Shown piece by piece: positions 38,548 to 46,621 of a DNA stretch of 64,000 bases; position 1 is the stretch's first letter; each line of letters opens with the position of its first letter. A program made the position numbers and the translations under genes. The notes under the pieces were generated by a model. It searched no databases, had not been told where the DNA came from, and worked only from the letters and a program-made list of their open reading frames with translations. The stretch is from Deltaproteobacteria bacterium (GTDB lineage: Bacteria; Myxococcota_A; UBA9160; UBA6930): assembly GCA_029261815.1 (NCBI GenBank), contig JAJDAQ010000103.1:1-64000 (forward strand), given 5' to 3'.

Positions 38548-39495
38548 ATGGCGATTCCCGTGCTCTTCGATACCGATCTCGGTTCCGATGTGGATGATGC
38601 GCTGGCTTTGGCATTTACGCTGGCGTCACCAGAGGCATTCGATCTGGTGGCCGTCACGACCGTGGCCGCAGACACACGGGGCCGTGCACGGGCGGCCGCT
38701 CGGATGCTCGGCCTCGGCGGTCGGACGGACGTGTCCGTCCATGTCGGGGCCGAGGAGGCCCTCGCCCGACGCAACGCGTTCGTCTGGCGCGATATCGAGA
38801 CCCAGGGCTACCCCGACGGCCCGGATGCGCCGATTTCGGATGAGCCCGCGGCCGATCGAATCGTGCGTGCAGCGAACGAAGTCGAGGGCCTCGAGATCGT
38901 GGCCATCGGCCCTCTGACGAATCTGGCACACGCCCTCGGCCGCGACCGGGACCTCGCTCGGAAGGTCAAGCGCCTGACGGTCATGGGCGGCCACGTCCGA
39001 GAAGTACGGATCGGCGACCACGTTTGTGCGCCCGGCATCGACTACAACCTCTGCAGCGATCCGGAAGCCGCGGTGATGGTCCTCGGCGCGGGTTTCGAAA
39101 CGCGCCTGGTTACCGCCGACGTCACCCTTCAGTGCTGGCTGCGGACGCGCGAGATCGAGGCCCTGGCCGCCGCGCCCGGGCCCATCGCCCCGCTGCTGGC
39201 CGACCTGGTCAACCTCTGGACCCCGTTCCAGCATCGCGTCTTCACCGCGATCGGCGGGACGTTGGCACCCGACAACGCCGCGTACCTGCACGACCCACTG
39301 ACGATGCTCTCGCTCGTGGATCCCGGACCGCTCACGTTCGAACGCCTGCGGATCGTGCCCACCATCGAGAGCGGCATCCTCCGCACCCTCGAAGTCGATC
39401 CGACGTCGGGGATCGGGGCGGAGATGGAGGTTGCGACGGCGGTGGACCCCGCGGCCGTTCGGGCCGCCATTCAACAGCGTCTGCTCCGCGTCTAG
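38548..39495 (+). CDS. Nucleoside hydrolase (IunH/Rih family)
   Basis: 315 residues. The calcium-binding signature DTDLGSDVDDA is at the N-terminus. VAIGPLTNLA and GIDYNLCSDPEAA follow, and AYLHDPLTML supplies the last calcium ligand. It hydrolyses ribonucleosides to base and ribose for salvage. No ring-specificity residue can be assigned with confidence. A terminator follows. Confidence 0.93.
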   Translation: MAIPVLFDTDLGSDVDDALALAFTLASPEAFDLVAVTTVAADTRGRARAAARMLGLGGRTDVSVHVGAEEALARRNAFVWRDIETQGYPDGPDAPISDEPAADRIVRAANEVEGLEIVAIGPLTNLAHALGRDRDLARKVKRLTVMGGHVREVRIGDHVCAPGIDYNLCSDPEAAVMVLGAGFETRLVTADVTLQCWLRTREIEALAAAPGPIAPLLADLVNLWTPFQHRVFTAIGGTLAPDNAAYLHDPLTMLSLVDPGPLTFERLRIVPTIESGILRTLEVDPTSGIGAEMEVATAVDPAAVRAAIQQRLLRV

Positions 39496-39646
39496 CGCGC
39501 GTCGTCCAAGGGGCCGTCTACTCGGCGACGCGCCGCTTCGGCGGCGATCGTGTGCCGGCGGCCGGCGGCCAGGTGACGGATTGATTTCAGGTCGGTCCGC
39601 AACTGATCGGCAACCTGGCGGCGACCCGCTCGCGGTTCTCATGCAG

Positions 39647-39668
39647 AACGCCTCGAGACGGCGTTTTT
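39647..39668 (+). terminator. Intrinsic terminator after the nucleoside hydrolase gene
   Basis: 6-bp stem AACGCC/GGCGTT with a 7-base loop running into TTTTT. Confidence 0.75.
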
Positions 39669-39751
39669 ATGAGTCTTTTTCACAACAGATCGTGAGCCTA
39701 CTCACCGAAACGAACTTCATCGGACGGCACGGACTCTTTGAAGGATTCGCA

Positions 39752-39964
39752 ATGCGCCGCACAACGCTCATCACCACCGCCATTCTTCTCGCCCTGGCCT
39801 TCGCTGCGCCCATCGCGGCGGGGGCTCCCTCCTCCCTGGGCGAGGTGGCATCGGTCCTGGGTAGTGGCGCAGCCGCCGGGGGGGTTTCAGAAGCCAGCAC
39901 GTTCTCGTTGCTGGGCCTGGGGCTCGCTGGTCTCGCGCTATTCCCGCGAAGCCGCTTCGAGTAG
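39752..39964 (+). CDS. Tiny PEP-CTERM-like exported protein
   Basis: 70 residues. A signal peptide covers residues 1-24 (ILLALAFAAPIAAGA). Only about 20 residues of Gly/Ala/Ser follow before the C-terminal segment VSEASTFSLLGLGLAGLALF-PRSR. That segment has the layout of an exosortase PEP-CTERM signal (motif, transmembrane helix, basic end), with SEA where PEP is usual. It may be a minimal sorted surface protein or a decayed remnant. No exosortase gene is in the window. Confidence 0.6.
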   Translation: MRRTTLITTAILLALAFAAPIAAGAPSSLGEVASVLGSGAAAGGVSEASTFSLLGLGLAGLALFPRSRFE

Positions 39965-40002
39965 GAAGCGCCGCAAGGCCACTTCTCGCTCGACCCATGA
40001 AG

Positions 40003-40028
40003 GACCCGACGCTGCGGCGCCGGGTCTT
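40003..40028 (+). terminator. Weak hairpin after the PEP-CTERM-like gene
   Basis: GACCCG (40003-40008) pairs with CGGGTC (40021-40026) around a 12-base loop, followed by TTT. Short stem, so low strength. Confidence 0.35.
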
Positions 40029-40072
40029 TGCGTTTCTGGCGCCCGCTCAGGTTCTGCGTGGAAGCTGCCGAT

Positions 40073-40097
40073 ATTGAAAATGACATTGCTTTTCAAT
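40073..40097 (+). promoter_or_regulatory. Fur-box-like palindrome upstream of bfd
   Basis: ATTGAAAA-TGACATTGC-TTTTCAAT, with perfect 8-bp arms. The inner 21 bases (40075-40095) agree with the Fur consensus palindrome at 15 of 21 positions by eye. It lies 24 bp upstream of the bfd start and ahead of bfr. It is AT-rich in a GC-rich genome. Confidence 0.62.
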
Positions 40098-40120
40098 TTC
40101 ACGAGGCTACTTTTTCGACC

Positions 40121-40330
40121 GTGCTGGTTTGTCACTGCAAGGGAATGAACGATCGCGCCGTCCGCCGGGTCGTCCGTGCGGGCGCTCGCTGTGTCTCGGA
40201 CGTGACGCGAACCTGCGGCGCTGGCGGGGTCTGCGGCGGTTGCCGCCCCGTCATCCAGGACATCGTCGAAGCCCACCAAGTCAAGGACGAGGCAGACGAT
40301 CTGGGCCTCGAGTTCGCCGCCGCGCGCTGA
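40121..40330 (+). CDS. bfd: Bacterioferritin-associated ferredoxin
   Basis: 69 residues with the Bfd [2Fe-2S] cysteine pattern: C-H-C near residues 4-6, then CGAGGVCGGC. Bfd reduces and releases iron stored in bacterioferritin. The GTG at 40121 gives the standard VLVCHCKGM start. The bfr gene follows 184 bp downstream in the same direction. A Fur-like palindrome overlaps the probable promoter, matching iron-repressed bfd in other bacteria. Confidence 0.92.
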   Translation: MLVCHCKGMNDRAVRRVVRAGARCVSDVTRTCGAGGVCGGCRPVIQDIVEAHQVKDEADDLGLEFAAAR

Positions 40331-40449
40331 CGCGAAGCGAAGTTCCCTTCGAGTCCCGACCGCTGACGCGCGATCGCCGTCCTGGAACTGGTTATCGATT
40401 TCAGTTGGCTGGAACGATTCTGCGTGACGTGTAAGTTGGCTCACGCTCA

Positions 40450-40467
40450 GCACCGACTGATCGGTGC
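40450..40467 (+). promoter_or_regulatory. Inverted repeat upstream of bfr
   Basis: GCACCGA-CTGA-TCGGTGC, perfect 7-bp arms, about 50 bp before the bfr start. Operator or leader hairpin; no known motif match. Confidence 0.4.
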
Positions 40468-40514
40468 GAGTCCGTCGTGACGCATCCGTCGCTGACGCAC
40501 GCAGGAGAGAAGCC

Positions 40515-40997
40515 ATGCCGAAGGGCGATCCGGAAGTTATCGAAGCACTCAACGAAATCCTGTGCGCCGAACTCACAGCGATCAATCAGTACTTCATCCA
40601 TTACAAGATGTGTGAGAACTGGGGCGTCTTGCGGATCGCGGCCAAGAAGAAGGAAGAGTCGATCGAAGAGATGCAGGATGCCGACCGCATCATCGAGCGG
40701 ATCCTCTACCTCGACGGAATTCCGAACATGCAGCGCATGAATCCGATCGGTGTCGGTGAGGACGTCATCGAGATGCACGAGATCGACTTGAAGCTCGAAC
40801 TCGACGCGTGCAAGCGCTACAACGCCGCGATCGAAACGGCTCGCTCCAAGGGCGACAACGGCACGCGAGCGCTCTGCGAGCAGCACCTCCGGAGCGAAGA
40901 AGAGAGCGTCGACTGGCTCGAGGGCCAGCTCTACCTGGTGCAGCAGCTCGGGCGCGATTCCTACTTGGCAGAGCAGCTCCACGGCGACGAGGGCTAG
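40515..40997 (+). CDS. bfr: Bacterioferritin, heme-ligand present, ferroxidase histidines absent
   Basis: 160 residues, four-helix-bundle ferritin. The N-terminus (GDPEVIEALNEILCAELTAINQYF) and the heme-binding Met (ESIEEMQDADRIIERIL) are conserved. Relative to E. coli Bfr, His54 is Asp (EEMQDADR) and His130 is Ser (EEESVDWLE), while Glu18, Glu51, Glu94 and Glu127 equivalents remain. Such a subunit should bind heme but have an impaired di-iron centre. It may co-assemble with a catalytic ferritin encoded elsewhere. AGGAGA precedes ATG 40515. Confidence 0.93.
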   Translation: MPKGDPEVIEALNEILCAELTAINQYFIHYKMCENWGVLRIAAKKKEESIEEMQDADRIIERILYLDGIPNMQRMNPIGVGEDVIEMHEIDLKLELDACKRYNAAIETARSKGDNGTRALCEQHLRSEEESVDWLEGQLYLVQQLGRDSYLAEQLHGDEG

Positions 40998-42007
40998 TTC
41001 CCGCCCGTCCGCAAATCGGTTGCACGTTCGAAGCCGAAGGCTGAACCCACCGCGCGCGAGAGGAAACCGTGCACGCGCGCGCGGTACTCCTCAGGCCAGC
41101 GGTTGATGATGGCCGCGTGCTTCGCTTCCTCCGGGAGCCAGAGTTCGGCCCCGGGGTTGTTCGCTGCGTCGAAGATGCGCTGGGTGTGGCCGTAGGCGAT
41201 GACGGGGTCGGCCTTCCCGTGCATGAGCAACAGGGGGCGCGGCGCGATGGCAGCAACGTGGTCGATCGGTCCGTCGGCGGCCGAACTGCCCATTCGCCAG
41301 AGCGCGACCTGGATCATCGGACCCGTCAGCTGGCCCGGGAACTCGCGCATCATCGAGGTGTCCTTCAGCAGATCCTCGACACGGGTGAAGGGATTCTCGC
41401 TGATGACAGCGTCGATCTCGAGATCGCGTGCGGCTGCCAGGATGACACTCGCTCCCCCTTGCGATGTGCCGAGGACCGCGACCTGGTCGAGCCCTTTGGC
41501 GCCCTTGGCGAAGGCCACGGCCGAGCTGACATCGTGACTCTCTCGCACGCCGTAGGAGATCCCGCGGCCCGTGCCGTCAGAGACGCCGTGCTCACGCTCG
41601 TCGAATAGCAGGACCGGGTACCCGGCTTCGTGAAGCATCGGCAGATGACGCAAGAAGTCGCGCCGGTCGGCCGCGGCACCATGCACCGTGACGACGCCGA
41701 CGGAAGCGCCAGTGGCTCCGGGGACCCACCAGCCGCGCAACACCGACCCGTCGACGGCTGCGAACTCGACGTCCTCGAACGGGATGCCGAAGTCGGTCAG
41801 CGGATCGTTCAGGCCAGGGGCCCAGGCTTCCAGCATGAACTCGGTGGGCGGACGCAGCCCCTGCTCCGGCGTCCGGTGCTCATACCAGGGCGGCTCGAGA
41901 ATCATCCCGGAACCGAACCAGATGAATCCCGCGACGAAGGCGAACCAGACGCCGATCCCTCCGACCAGGAAGCCGACGACCCGCGTACCATTGATGGGCT
42001 TGCTCAC
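40994..42007 (-). CDS. Alpha/beta hydrolase, membrane-anchored
   Basis: 337 residues. One N-terminal transmembrane helix (VVGFLVGGIGVWFAFVAGFIW) anchors an alpha/beta hydrolase: nucleophile elbow GTSQGG, oxyanion region VVTVHGAAADRRDF, Asp in LLLMHGKADPV and the histidine near AKHAAIIN. The architecture resembles BAAT/ DUF1749-like and BEM46-type hydrolases. ATG 42007 overlaps the tatC stop (ATGA). Substrate unknown. Confidence 0.85.
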   Translation of the reverse strand: MSKPINGTRVVGFLVGGIGVWFAFVAGFIWFGSGMILEPPWYEHRTPEQGLRPPTEFMLEAWAPGLNDPLTDFGIPFEDVEFAAVDGSVLRGWWVPGATGASVGVVTVHGAAADRRDFLRHLPMLHEAGYPVLLFDEREHGVSDGTGRGISYGVRESHDVSSAVAFAKGAKGLDQVAVLGTSQGGASVILAAARDLEIDAVISENPFTRVEDLLKDTSMMREFPGQLTGPMIQVALWRMGSSAADGPIDHVAAIAPRPLLLMHGKADPVIAYGHTQRIFDAANNPGAELWLPEEAKHAAIINRWPEEYRARVHGFLSRAVGSAFGFERATDLRTGGN

Positions 42008-42777
42008 GCAGCACCCTCCCCTTTCGACGATTGAATCGTGTCGGCATCCGCCCTGGGTGCCTTCGCAGGTGCGAAGACATAGGCGACAGCCACGCCCAGC
42101 AGGTAGAGCACGAGCAGCGGTACCGCGAGCATGACCTGGCTGATGACATCCGGGGGCGTCAGGACCGCGGCCATCACGAAAGAAACCAGGACTGCGTACT
42201 TGAAGCCGCCTAACAATTGGCGGGGCGTGACCAACCCGCTGACGGCAAGAAAGAACACCACGACAGGCATCTCGAACCCGGTACCAAAAGCGAGGATCAA
42301 GCGCGTGGTCAAGGTGAAGACTTCGCGCATGGTCCAGGCAGCGATGACGAACTCGCTCTCGAAGCCAACGAAGAAATCGAAGATGAGCGGGAAGACAAAG
42401 GTGTATCCGAAGAGGCCGCCACTGAGGAAGAGCAGCGTCGAGACCAGCACGAAGGGCACGGCCACCCTCTTCTCCGAGGGATACAAGCCCGGCGCAATGA
42501 AGGACCAGATCTGCCAGAAGATCACCGGGAGGGCGATGCCGAAGCCGGCGAGCAGGGCCGACTTCAGATACGTGAAGAAGATCTCGGTCGGGGCGATGGC
42601 CTGAAGGGCGCCGTCTTCTCCGAGGGCCTGCACCGCGGGGGCGAGCAGCAACGCGAAGATCTCCTCACTCCAGCTCCACGCCGCGATGGCGCCGATGAGC
42701 CAGGCCGCCAGGATCTTGAGGATCCGGTCGCGGAGTTCCGTCAGGTGTGAGGTAAGCGGGAGGGCCGCGTCTTCCAA
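42004..42777 (-). CDS. tatC: Sec-independent protein translocase TatC
   Basis: 257 residues, six transmembrane helices. The N-terminal LTSHLTELRDRI with the SHL-ELR signature, and PSEKRVAVPFVLVSTLLFLSGG and GFEMPVVVFFLA, are diagnostic. It is the receptor of the twin-arginine exporter of folded proteins. The hydrophilic tail (after AYVFAPAKAP) is short. tatA/B lies immediately upstream in the same operon. Confidence 0.97.
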   Translation of the reverse strand: MEDAALPLTSHLTELRDRILKILAAWLIGAIAAWSWSEEIFALLLAPAVQALGEDGALQAIAPTEIFFTYLKSALLAGFGIALPVIFWQIWSFIAPGLYPSEKRVAVPFVLVSTLLFLSGGLFGYTFVFPLIFDFFVGFESEFVIAAWTMREVFTLTTRLILAFGTGFEMPVVVFFLAVSGLVTPRQLLGGFKYAVLVSFVMAAVLTPPDVISQVMLAVPLLVLYLLGVAVAYVFAPAKAPRADADTIQSSKGEGAA

Positions 42778-42792
42778 GCGAGACTCCGGACG

Positions 42793-43164
42793 CTAGGCCG
42801 TGGGCTTCTGGGCGTCGGCTTCCGCTGAGGCCGCAAGGTCGGGTGCGTCGGCTGTCGCGGCCTCGGGGGCCGGAAGTCGGTCGTCGATGGATGCTGCGCC
42901 CGGAGGGGGCGGCGCGATCGTGTTTTCCGGGATCGGTACCTGGGCCATCTGGTCCGCCGGGCCCTGGGGCGTCGGGGGCTTGGAGGGCGGCGCATTCGGG
43001 TCGGTCTCGGTCATGATCGTGGTGCGGAGGTCATTGGACGCGCGCCGGAATTCGGCGAGCCCCTTGCCGAGGCTGCGAGCGAGTTCCGGCAGCTTGGCGG
43101 GCCCGAAGACCAGCAGCGCTACCACCAGGATGACCATGAGCTCGGGGAGACCGATGCCGAACAT
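42793..43164 (-). CDS. TatA/TatB-family translocase subunit
   Basis: 123 residues. The single transmembrane helix ([36 protein letters not shown]) with the FGPAKLPE hinge is the family signature. The long Pro/Ala-rich tail is TatB-like, while F-G-P-x-K-L-P is shared by both. It forms the pore or the TatBC receptor with TatC, encoded 16 bp downstream. Confidence 0.93.
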   Translation of the reverse strand: MFGIGLPELMVILVVALLVFGPAKLPELARSLGKGLAEFRRASNDLRTTIMTETDPNAPPSKPPTPQGPADQMAQVPIPENTIAPPPPGAASIDDRLPAPEAATADAPDLAASAEADAQKPTA

Positions 43165-43224
43165 CCAGCAAGGCTAGCAATTGCGAGCCGGAGACCGATG
43201 AGCCCGCGACACAGGGGCAGGTGC

Positions 43225-43617
43225 CTAGGCCGCCGTGGCGGCACCCTTGCGCCGGTAGCGGATCCGGAGCGGCGTCTTGCCGAGGTCTGCCAGGAGGGAG
43301 ATCCCCATCAGGTGTTCGCTGGCTCCGGTCGGACGCGTCCAGGCGACACGGCCGAGCCGCTCCTGCCCTGGATCGCCACCGGGGCCGAAGACCGTGAGGC
43401 GGATCAGCCCTCCGATCGGTTCCGGCTGCTCGGCGCGCAGACAGAGGCCTCCAGCGGAAAGGTTGTGGGTGAAGCCCCGGCGAAGGCGGCCATCAGCACA
43501 GACACGCGGGAAGCGACAGAAGTCGACCCTGCGCACCACAGCGTCACGCGGCTCCGACCGGCGCAGCAGCGGCGAAGCCTCGAACAGTGGAATGTCGATG
43601 ATGTGGACGTTCTTCAC
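43225..43617 (-). CDS. PilZ-domain protein
   Basis: 130 residues. A PilZ fold is indicated by an RRSEPR/RxxxR stretch at residues 19-24, then THNLSAGGLCLRAE (the N-x-S-x-x-G motif) about 30 residues later, and GRVAWTRP. PilZ domains bind c-di-GMP. GTG 43617 with GGAGG upstream. It follows the HD-GYP regulator gene by 30 bp, so phosphodiesterase and effector are probably co-expressed. Confidence 0.85.
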   Translation of the reverse strand: MKNVHIIDIPLFEASPLLRRSEPRDAVVRRVDFCRFPRVCADGRLRRGFTHNLSAGGLCLRAEQPEPIGGLIRLTVFGPGGDPGQERLGRVAWTRPTGASEHLMGISLLADLGKTPLRIRYRRKGAATAA

Positions 43618-43647
43618 CGGGGCCTCCCCTCCCCCAATAAACGTGGA

Positions 43648-44865
43648 CTAGAAGCCGGCGGCCGGCGCCATTGAAACCGGCATGGGCGCGACGAGGCCGC
43701 CCGCGCGCGGTTCGGCCAACGCCGGCAGTGCCATTTCGCTGGTATCCAAGATGCGCAGGAACTCGCGCGCGAGTTCGGGATCGAACTGGACGCCGGCGCA
43801 CTTCTCGATCTCGGCACGCACGACATCGGCGGGTAGCGCCTTGCGGTACGGCCGGTCGCACGTCATGGCGTCGTACGCGTCGACGAGGCCCACGATCCGG
43901 GCCGAGAGCGGAATCTGCTCACCGAAGAGTCCGTCGCCGTAGCCGCGCCCGTCCCACCACTCGTGGTGGTGGCGGATGGCCATGCTGATCGCGGGTGCGA
44001 GACCCAGCGGCTCGATCATGCGCGCCCCGATTTCGGGGTGCCGCTGAAGCGTCATGCGCTCCTTCGTCGTCAGCCCGCTCGGCTTCACCAGGAGATCGGT
44101 GGGAACTCCTATCTTGCCGATATCATGGAGGAATCCTGAAATGCGAACATGTTCTCGTTCGTCGGGGCCCAGGCCCAGGCGGTCTGCGAGCAGGCCAGAA
44201 TAGAATCCGGTCCGGCGCGCGTGTCCGCGAAGGAACCCGCTCTGGCGCTCGACCGTGTCGGCCAGGACCTCGAGGAATGACAGCGTGTCCGCGGCAGGCA
44301 GGTCCGCGCTCCCGGGAGTCGCCAGGGTTTCCAACAGGTCCCCGACTCGGCGCCGGGCGCCGGGGTCGACGTCGACGCGATCCAGGATCGCGCCAAGTGA
44401 GTCGCGTTGGCCCACGGCTTCGCTCAGGTTCTCGAGGAATGACACCAGGCTGCGCCGTCCACCCTGGCGCTTGAGGCAGCGCGACACCGCGGCGTTCACC
44501 TGGAGGACATCGAAGGGCTTGCGCAGGTAGTCGCCAACGCCCAGGCGCAGGGCCTCGGTCGCGGATTCGACGCTGGGCTTGCCAGTCACCACGACGACCT
44601 CGACGGACGGATGGGCACGGCGAACCACCCGCAACAACTCATCGCCCTTCATGCCCGGCATGTTCAGGTCGAGCGTCATCAGGTCGACAGACTCGGACTC
44701 GAGGCGTTGCAGGGCCTCGCTGGCATCCCGCGCCTCGACCACATCGTGGCGCGGCTGGAGAATCATGCGAAGCGACTGACGCGGGCCGGGCTCGTCATCG
44801 ACCACGAGGATGGTGTCACGCCGCAGCATGTCGGAGGTTTGGGTCGCGGGGGTAGGGTGGGTCAC
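43648..44865 (-). CDS. Response regulator with HD-GYP-type phosphodiesterase domain (GYG variant)
   Basis: 405 residues. Receiver: ILVVDDEPGPRQS, phosphoacceptor Asp in LDLNMPGMKGDE, Lys in LRKPFD. The HD-GYP domain has FLHDIGKIGVP and HHHEWWDGRGYGDGL, where GYP reads GYG; HD and HHE metal residues are kept. GTG 44865 has a GGAAGAG Shine-Dalgarno; starts at 44961 or 45009 are possible. HD-GYP proteins hydrolyse c-di-GMP. The changed GYP may affect activity. PilZ gene follows. Confidence 0.88.
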   Translation of the reverse strand: MTHPTPATQTSDMLRRDTILVVDDEPGPRQSLRMILQPRHDVVEARDASEALQRLESESVDLMTLDLNMPGMKGDELLRVVRRAHPSVEVVVVTGKPSVESATEALRLGVGDYLRKPFDVLQVNAAVSRCLKRQGGRRSLVSFLENLSEAVGQRDSLGAILDRVDVDPGARRRVGDLLETLATPGSADLPAADTLSFLEVLADTVERQSGFLRGHARRTGFYSGLLADRLGLGPDEREHVRISGFLHDIGKIGVPTDLLVKPSGLTTKERMTLQRHPEIGARMIEPLGLAPAISMAIRHHHEWWDGRGYGDGLFGEQIPLSARIVGLVDAYDAMTCDRPYRKALPADVVRAEIEKCAGVQFDPELAREFLRILDTSEMALPALAEPRAGGLVAPMPVSMAPAAGF

Positions 44866-44878
44866 GGTCTCTTCCAAT

Positions 44879-44893
44879 CCAAGTTCCGTGCCA
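44879..44893 (-). promoter_or_regulatory. Candidate sigma-54 promoter for the HD-GYP gene
   Basis: CTGGCACG-N4-TTGG on the minus strand: perfect -24 element, correct 12-bp pitch, -12 differs by one base (TTGG for TTGC). The predicted transcription start (44867) is 2 bp before the preferred GTG, which would leave no leader; an ATG at 44829 would remove that conflict. Confidence 0.35.
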
Positions 44894-45158
44894 GCCGTTG
44901 TCCGAGCAGTCAAAAACCCGAAATTCCCTTTGTTGTCGGTGAGTTGAGGCGCTTCCATCATGTTATGGTCCCGCGCGCATTCGGCCGGGATGCGTACCAT
45001 CGGGAACACCAGAAGCGGCGGAACGCGCCCAAGTCATTGGAATTGCGAATGATTCCGGAACTGTTCCGATCCGAACACTCAGCGGGGCGGGTGTTCACGA
45101 GCGCCTGCCTGCCCACAGATCATTCAAGGCCAAGACTGATTTCGCCGATCTGAGCTCC

Positions 45159-46013
45159 ATGCTGGCCCGCCTCGTCTTCAGCGTTGCCCTTGGGCTCGTG
45201 TCTCTTCCGGCCCTTGCCGACAGCAGCATCTATAAGTGGGTCGACGCCGAAGGGCGCGTCCACTTCACGCAGGATCTGGGGCAGGTGCCGCAAGCGCATC
45301 GGCGTGAGGCGCAGCTGTCTCGCCACCGCGTGCGTACCCGCGACGTGCAGCTGTACGAGAGTCAGGTGCCGGCGAAGGCAGGGCGAACGCGTTCGCGCAT
45401 CGCGTCTTCCGGACGCGCGCTCGAAATTCCATTCGAACTCCGCGGCTCGGCCATGTTCGTCTACGTGAAGCTGAACGATCAGGTCACGGCGCCGTTCATC
45501 GTCGACACGGGCGCCACCGACGTGGCCGTTCCCGCGCACGTTGCCAAGAAGGCCGGCATCCACGTCACATCGGATACACCGCGCGCGACCTATCAGACTG
45601 CGAACGGGCGCGTCGACAAGCCGATCATCCACCTCGATGCAGTGCAGGTCGGCGAGGTTCGCGTCGAGGGCGTCCGCGGCAGCGTGAGCGAGCAGATGGA
45701 CATCGGGCTGCTCGGCGGAACGTTCTTCAACAACTTCACGTTCCAGATCGACCCCGCCGCACAGATCATCACGCTGATCCCGAATCCGCATGTGCGCGGA
45801 GGCATTCCGGAGAAGCAGTGGCGGCTTCGGTTCTCGAAGGCACACGGTCGCCTGACGGCCCTGAGCGAATACATCGACGGCAACGTCTTCATTGACAAGG
45901 GCCGCGTCCGGGAACTCGAAGCCAAGCGCAGTGAATTTGAGCAGGCCATTGCGGCGCTCGAAGAGGAGGCAGACCTGGCCGATGTGCCGCAGGCCTGGAG
46001 GACCGGAGAATGA
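45159..46013 (+). CDS. Periplasmic DUF4124 plus retropepsin-like aspartic protease
   Basis: 284 residues. A signal peptide ends at LPALA. Residues about 22-45 are a DUF4124 module (IYKWVDAEGRVHFTQD). Residues about 100-210 form a single-chain retropepsin-like domain with the active triad DTGAT in PFIVDTGATDVAVP and LLGGTFFNNFTF. A coiled-coil-like tail (VRELEAKRSEFEQAIAALEEEAD) follows. Such proteases are predicted to act as dimers in the envelope. The stop overlaps the next gene, another DUF4124 protein. Confidence 0.85.
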   Translation: MLARLVFSVALGLVSLPALADSSIYKWVDAEGRVHFTQDLGQVPQAHRREAQLSRHRVRTRDVQLYESQVPAKAGRTRSRIASSGRALEIPFELRGSAMFVYVKLNDQVTAPFIVDTGATDVAVPAHVAKKAGIHVTSDTPRATYQTANGRVDKPIIHLDAVQVGEVRVEGVRGSVSEQMDIGLLGGTFFNNFTFQIDPAAQIITLIPNPHVRGGIPEKQWRLRFSKAHGRLTALSEYIDGNVFIDKGRVRELEAKRSEFEQAIAALEEEADLADVPQAWRTGE

Positions 46014-46534
46014 GAACCGGAGCTTGGTTCATTGTGGGCGCATTCGCGCTGCTGCCCCTCACAGCGGCACAAGCCGAGATCTATAAATGTGCGGGTCCAG
46101 ACGGCCGAACCCTCTACACCACCGATGCGACCCAATGCCGCGACGCTGCCGCACCGCACGCATTGAAGGGCCAGATCCAGCGGTCGGATGCGCGTTCCCC
46201 GGCAGCGACGCGTCGTGCGAGTCCGCCGGCAGCGAGCGCGCGTGGGGAAGCCGCGGCTGCATCATGGGCCGCCAAGAAAGCGGCGGCCGAGCGCGCGGTC
46301 CTGGAAGCCCAGGAGAACGTCGATGTCGGTGTCCAACTCGTGACCGCCTGCAATCGTGGCGCGGTCGTTCGTGTGGACGACGAGAACGGGATCCCGAAAG
46401 CGCTCTCCTGCGACAAGATCAAGACGCGCTTCGCAGAAGCGGAGAGGGTGTTGGTCGAGCGCCGCCGCTACGTCGAAGAGGGTCTCGCCGAAGACTGCCG
46501 CCGTGCCGGCTGCCTTCCAGGTTGGATTCGCTAG
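46010..46534 (+). CDS. DUF4124-domain periplasmic protein
   Basis: 174 residues. Signal peptide to AAQA, then EIYKCAGPDGRTLYTT, the DUF4124 core. An alanine-rich helix (AAKKAAAERAVLEAQENV) and two disulfide-capable cysteine pairs near the C-terminus (CDKIKTRF, CRRAGCLPGW). The start overlaps the protease stop (ATGA). Function unknown; the shared module suggests a joint envelope role. Confidence 0.8.
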   Translation: MRTGAWFIVGAFALLPLTAAQAEIYKCAGPDGRTLYTTDATQCRDAAAPHALKGQIQRSDARSPAATRRASPPAASARGEAAAASWAAKKAAAERAVLEAQENVDVGVQLVTACNRGAVVRVDDENGIPKALSCDKIKTRFAEAERVLVERRRYVEEGLAEDCRRAGCLPGWIR

Positions 46535-46621
46535 TCCCAGCCGACCGAGCCGGCCGATGCGCAGGGGCTGGTAGGCTTGCCGGATGAACGAGACCTCCGT
46601 CGCGAAGAGTCAGGCGACACC

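Noticed and set aside
39431-39751. Long upstream extension of the PEP-CTERM-like gene
   Set aside because: It overlaps the nucleoside hydrolase gene and a terminator; the signal peptide begins at ATG 39752.
26250-42214. Integron cassette array suggested by GTTAGGC/GCCTAAC
   Set aside because: Sites are not paired at attC distances, lie inside core genes, and no integrase is seen.
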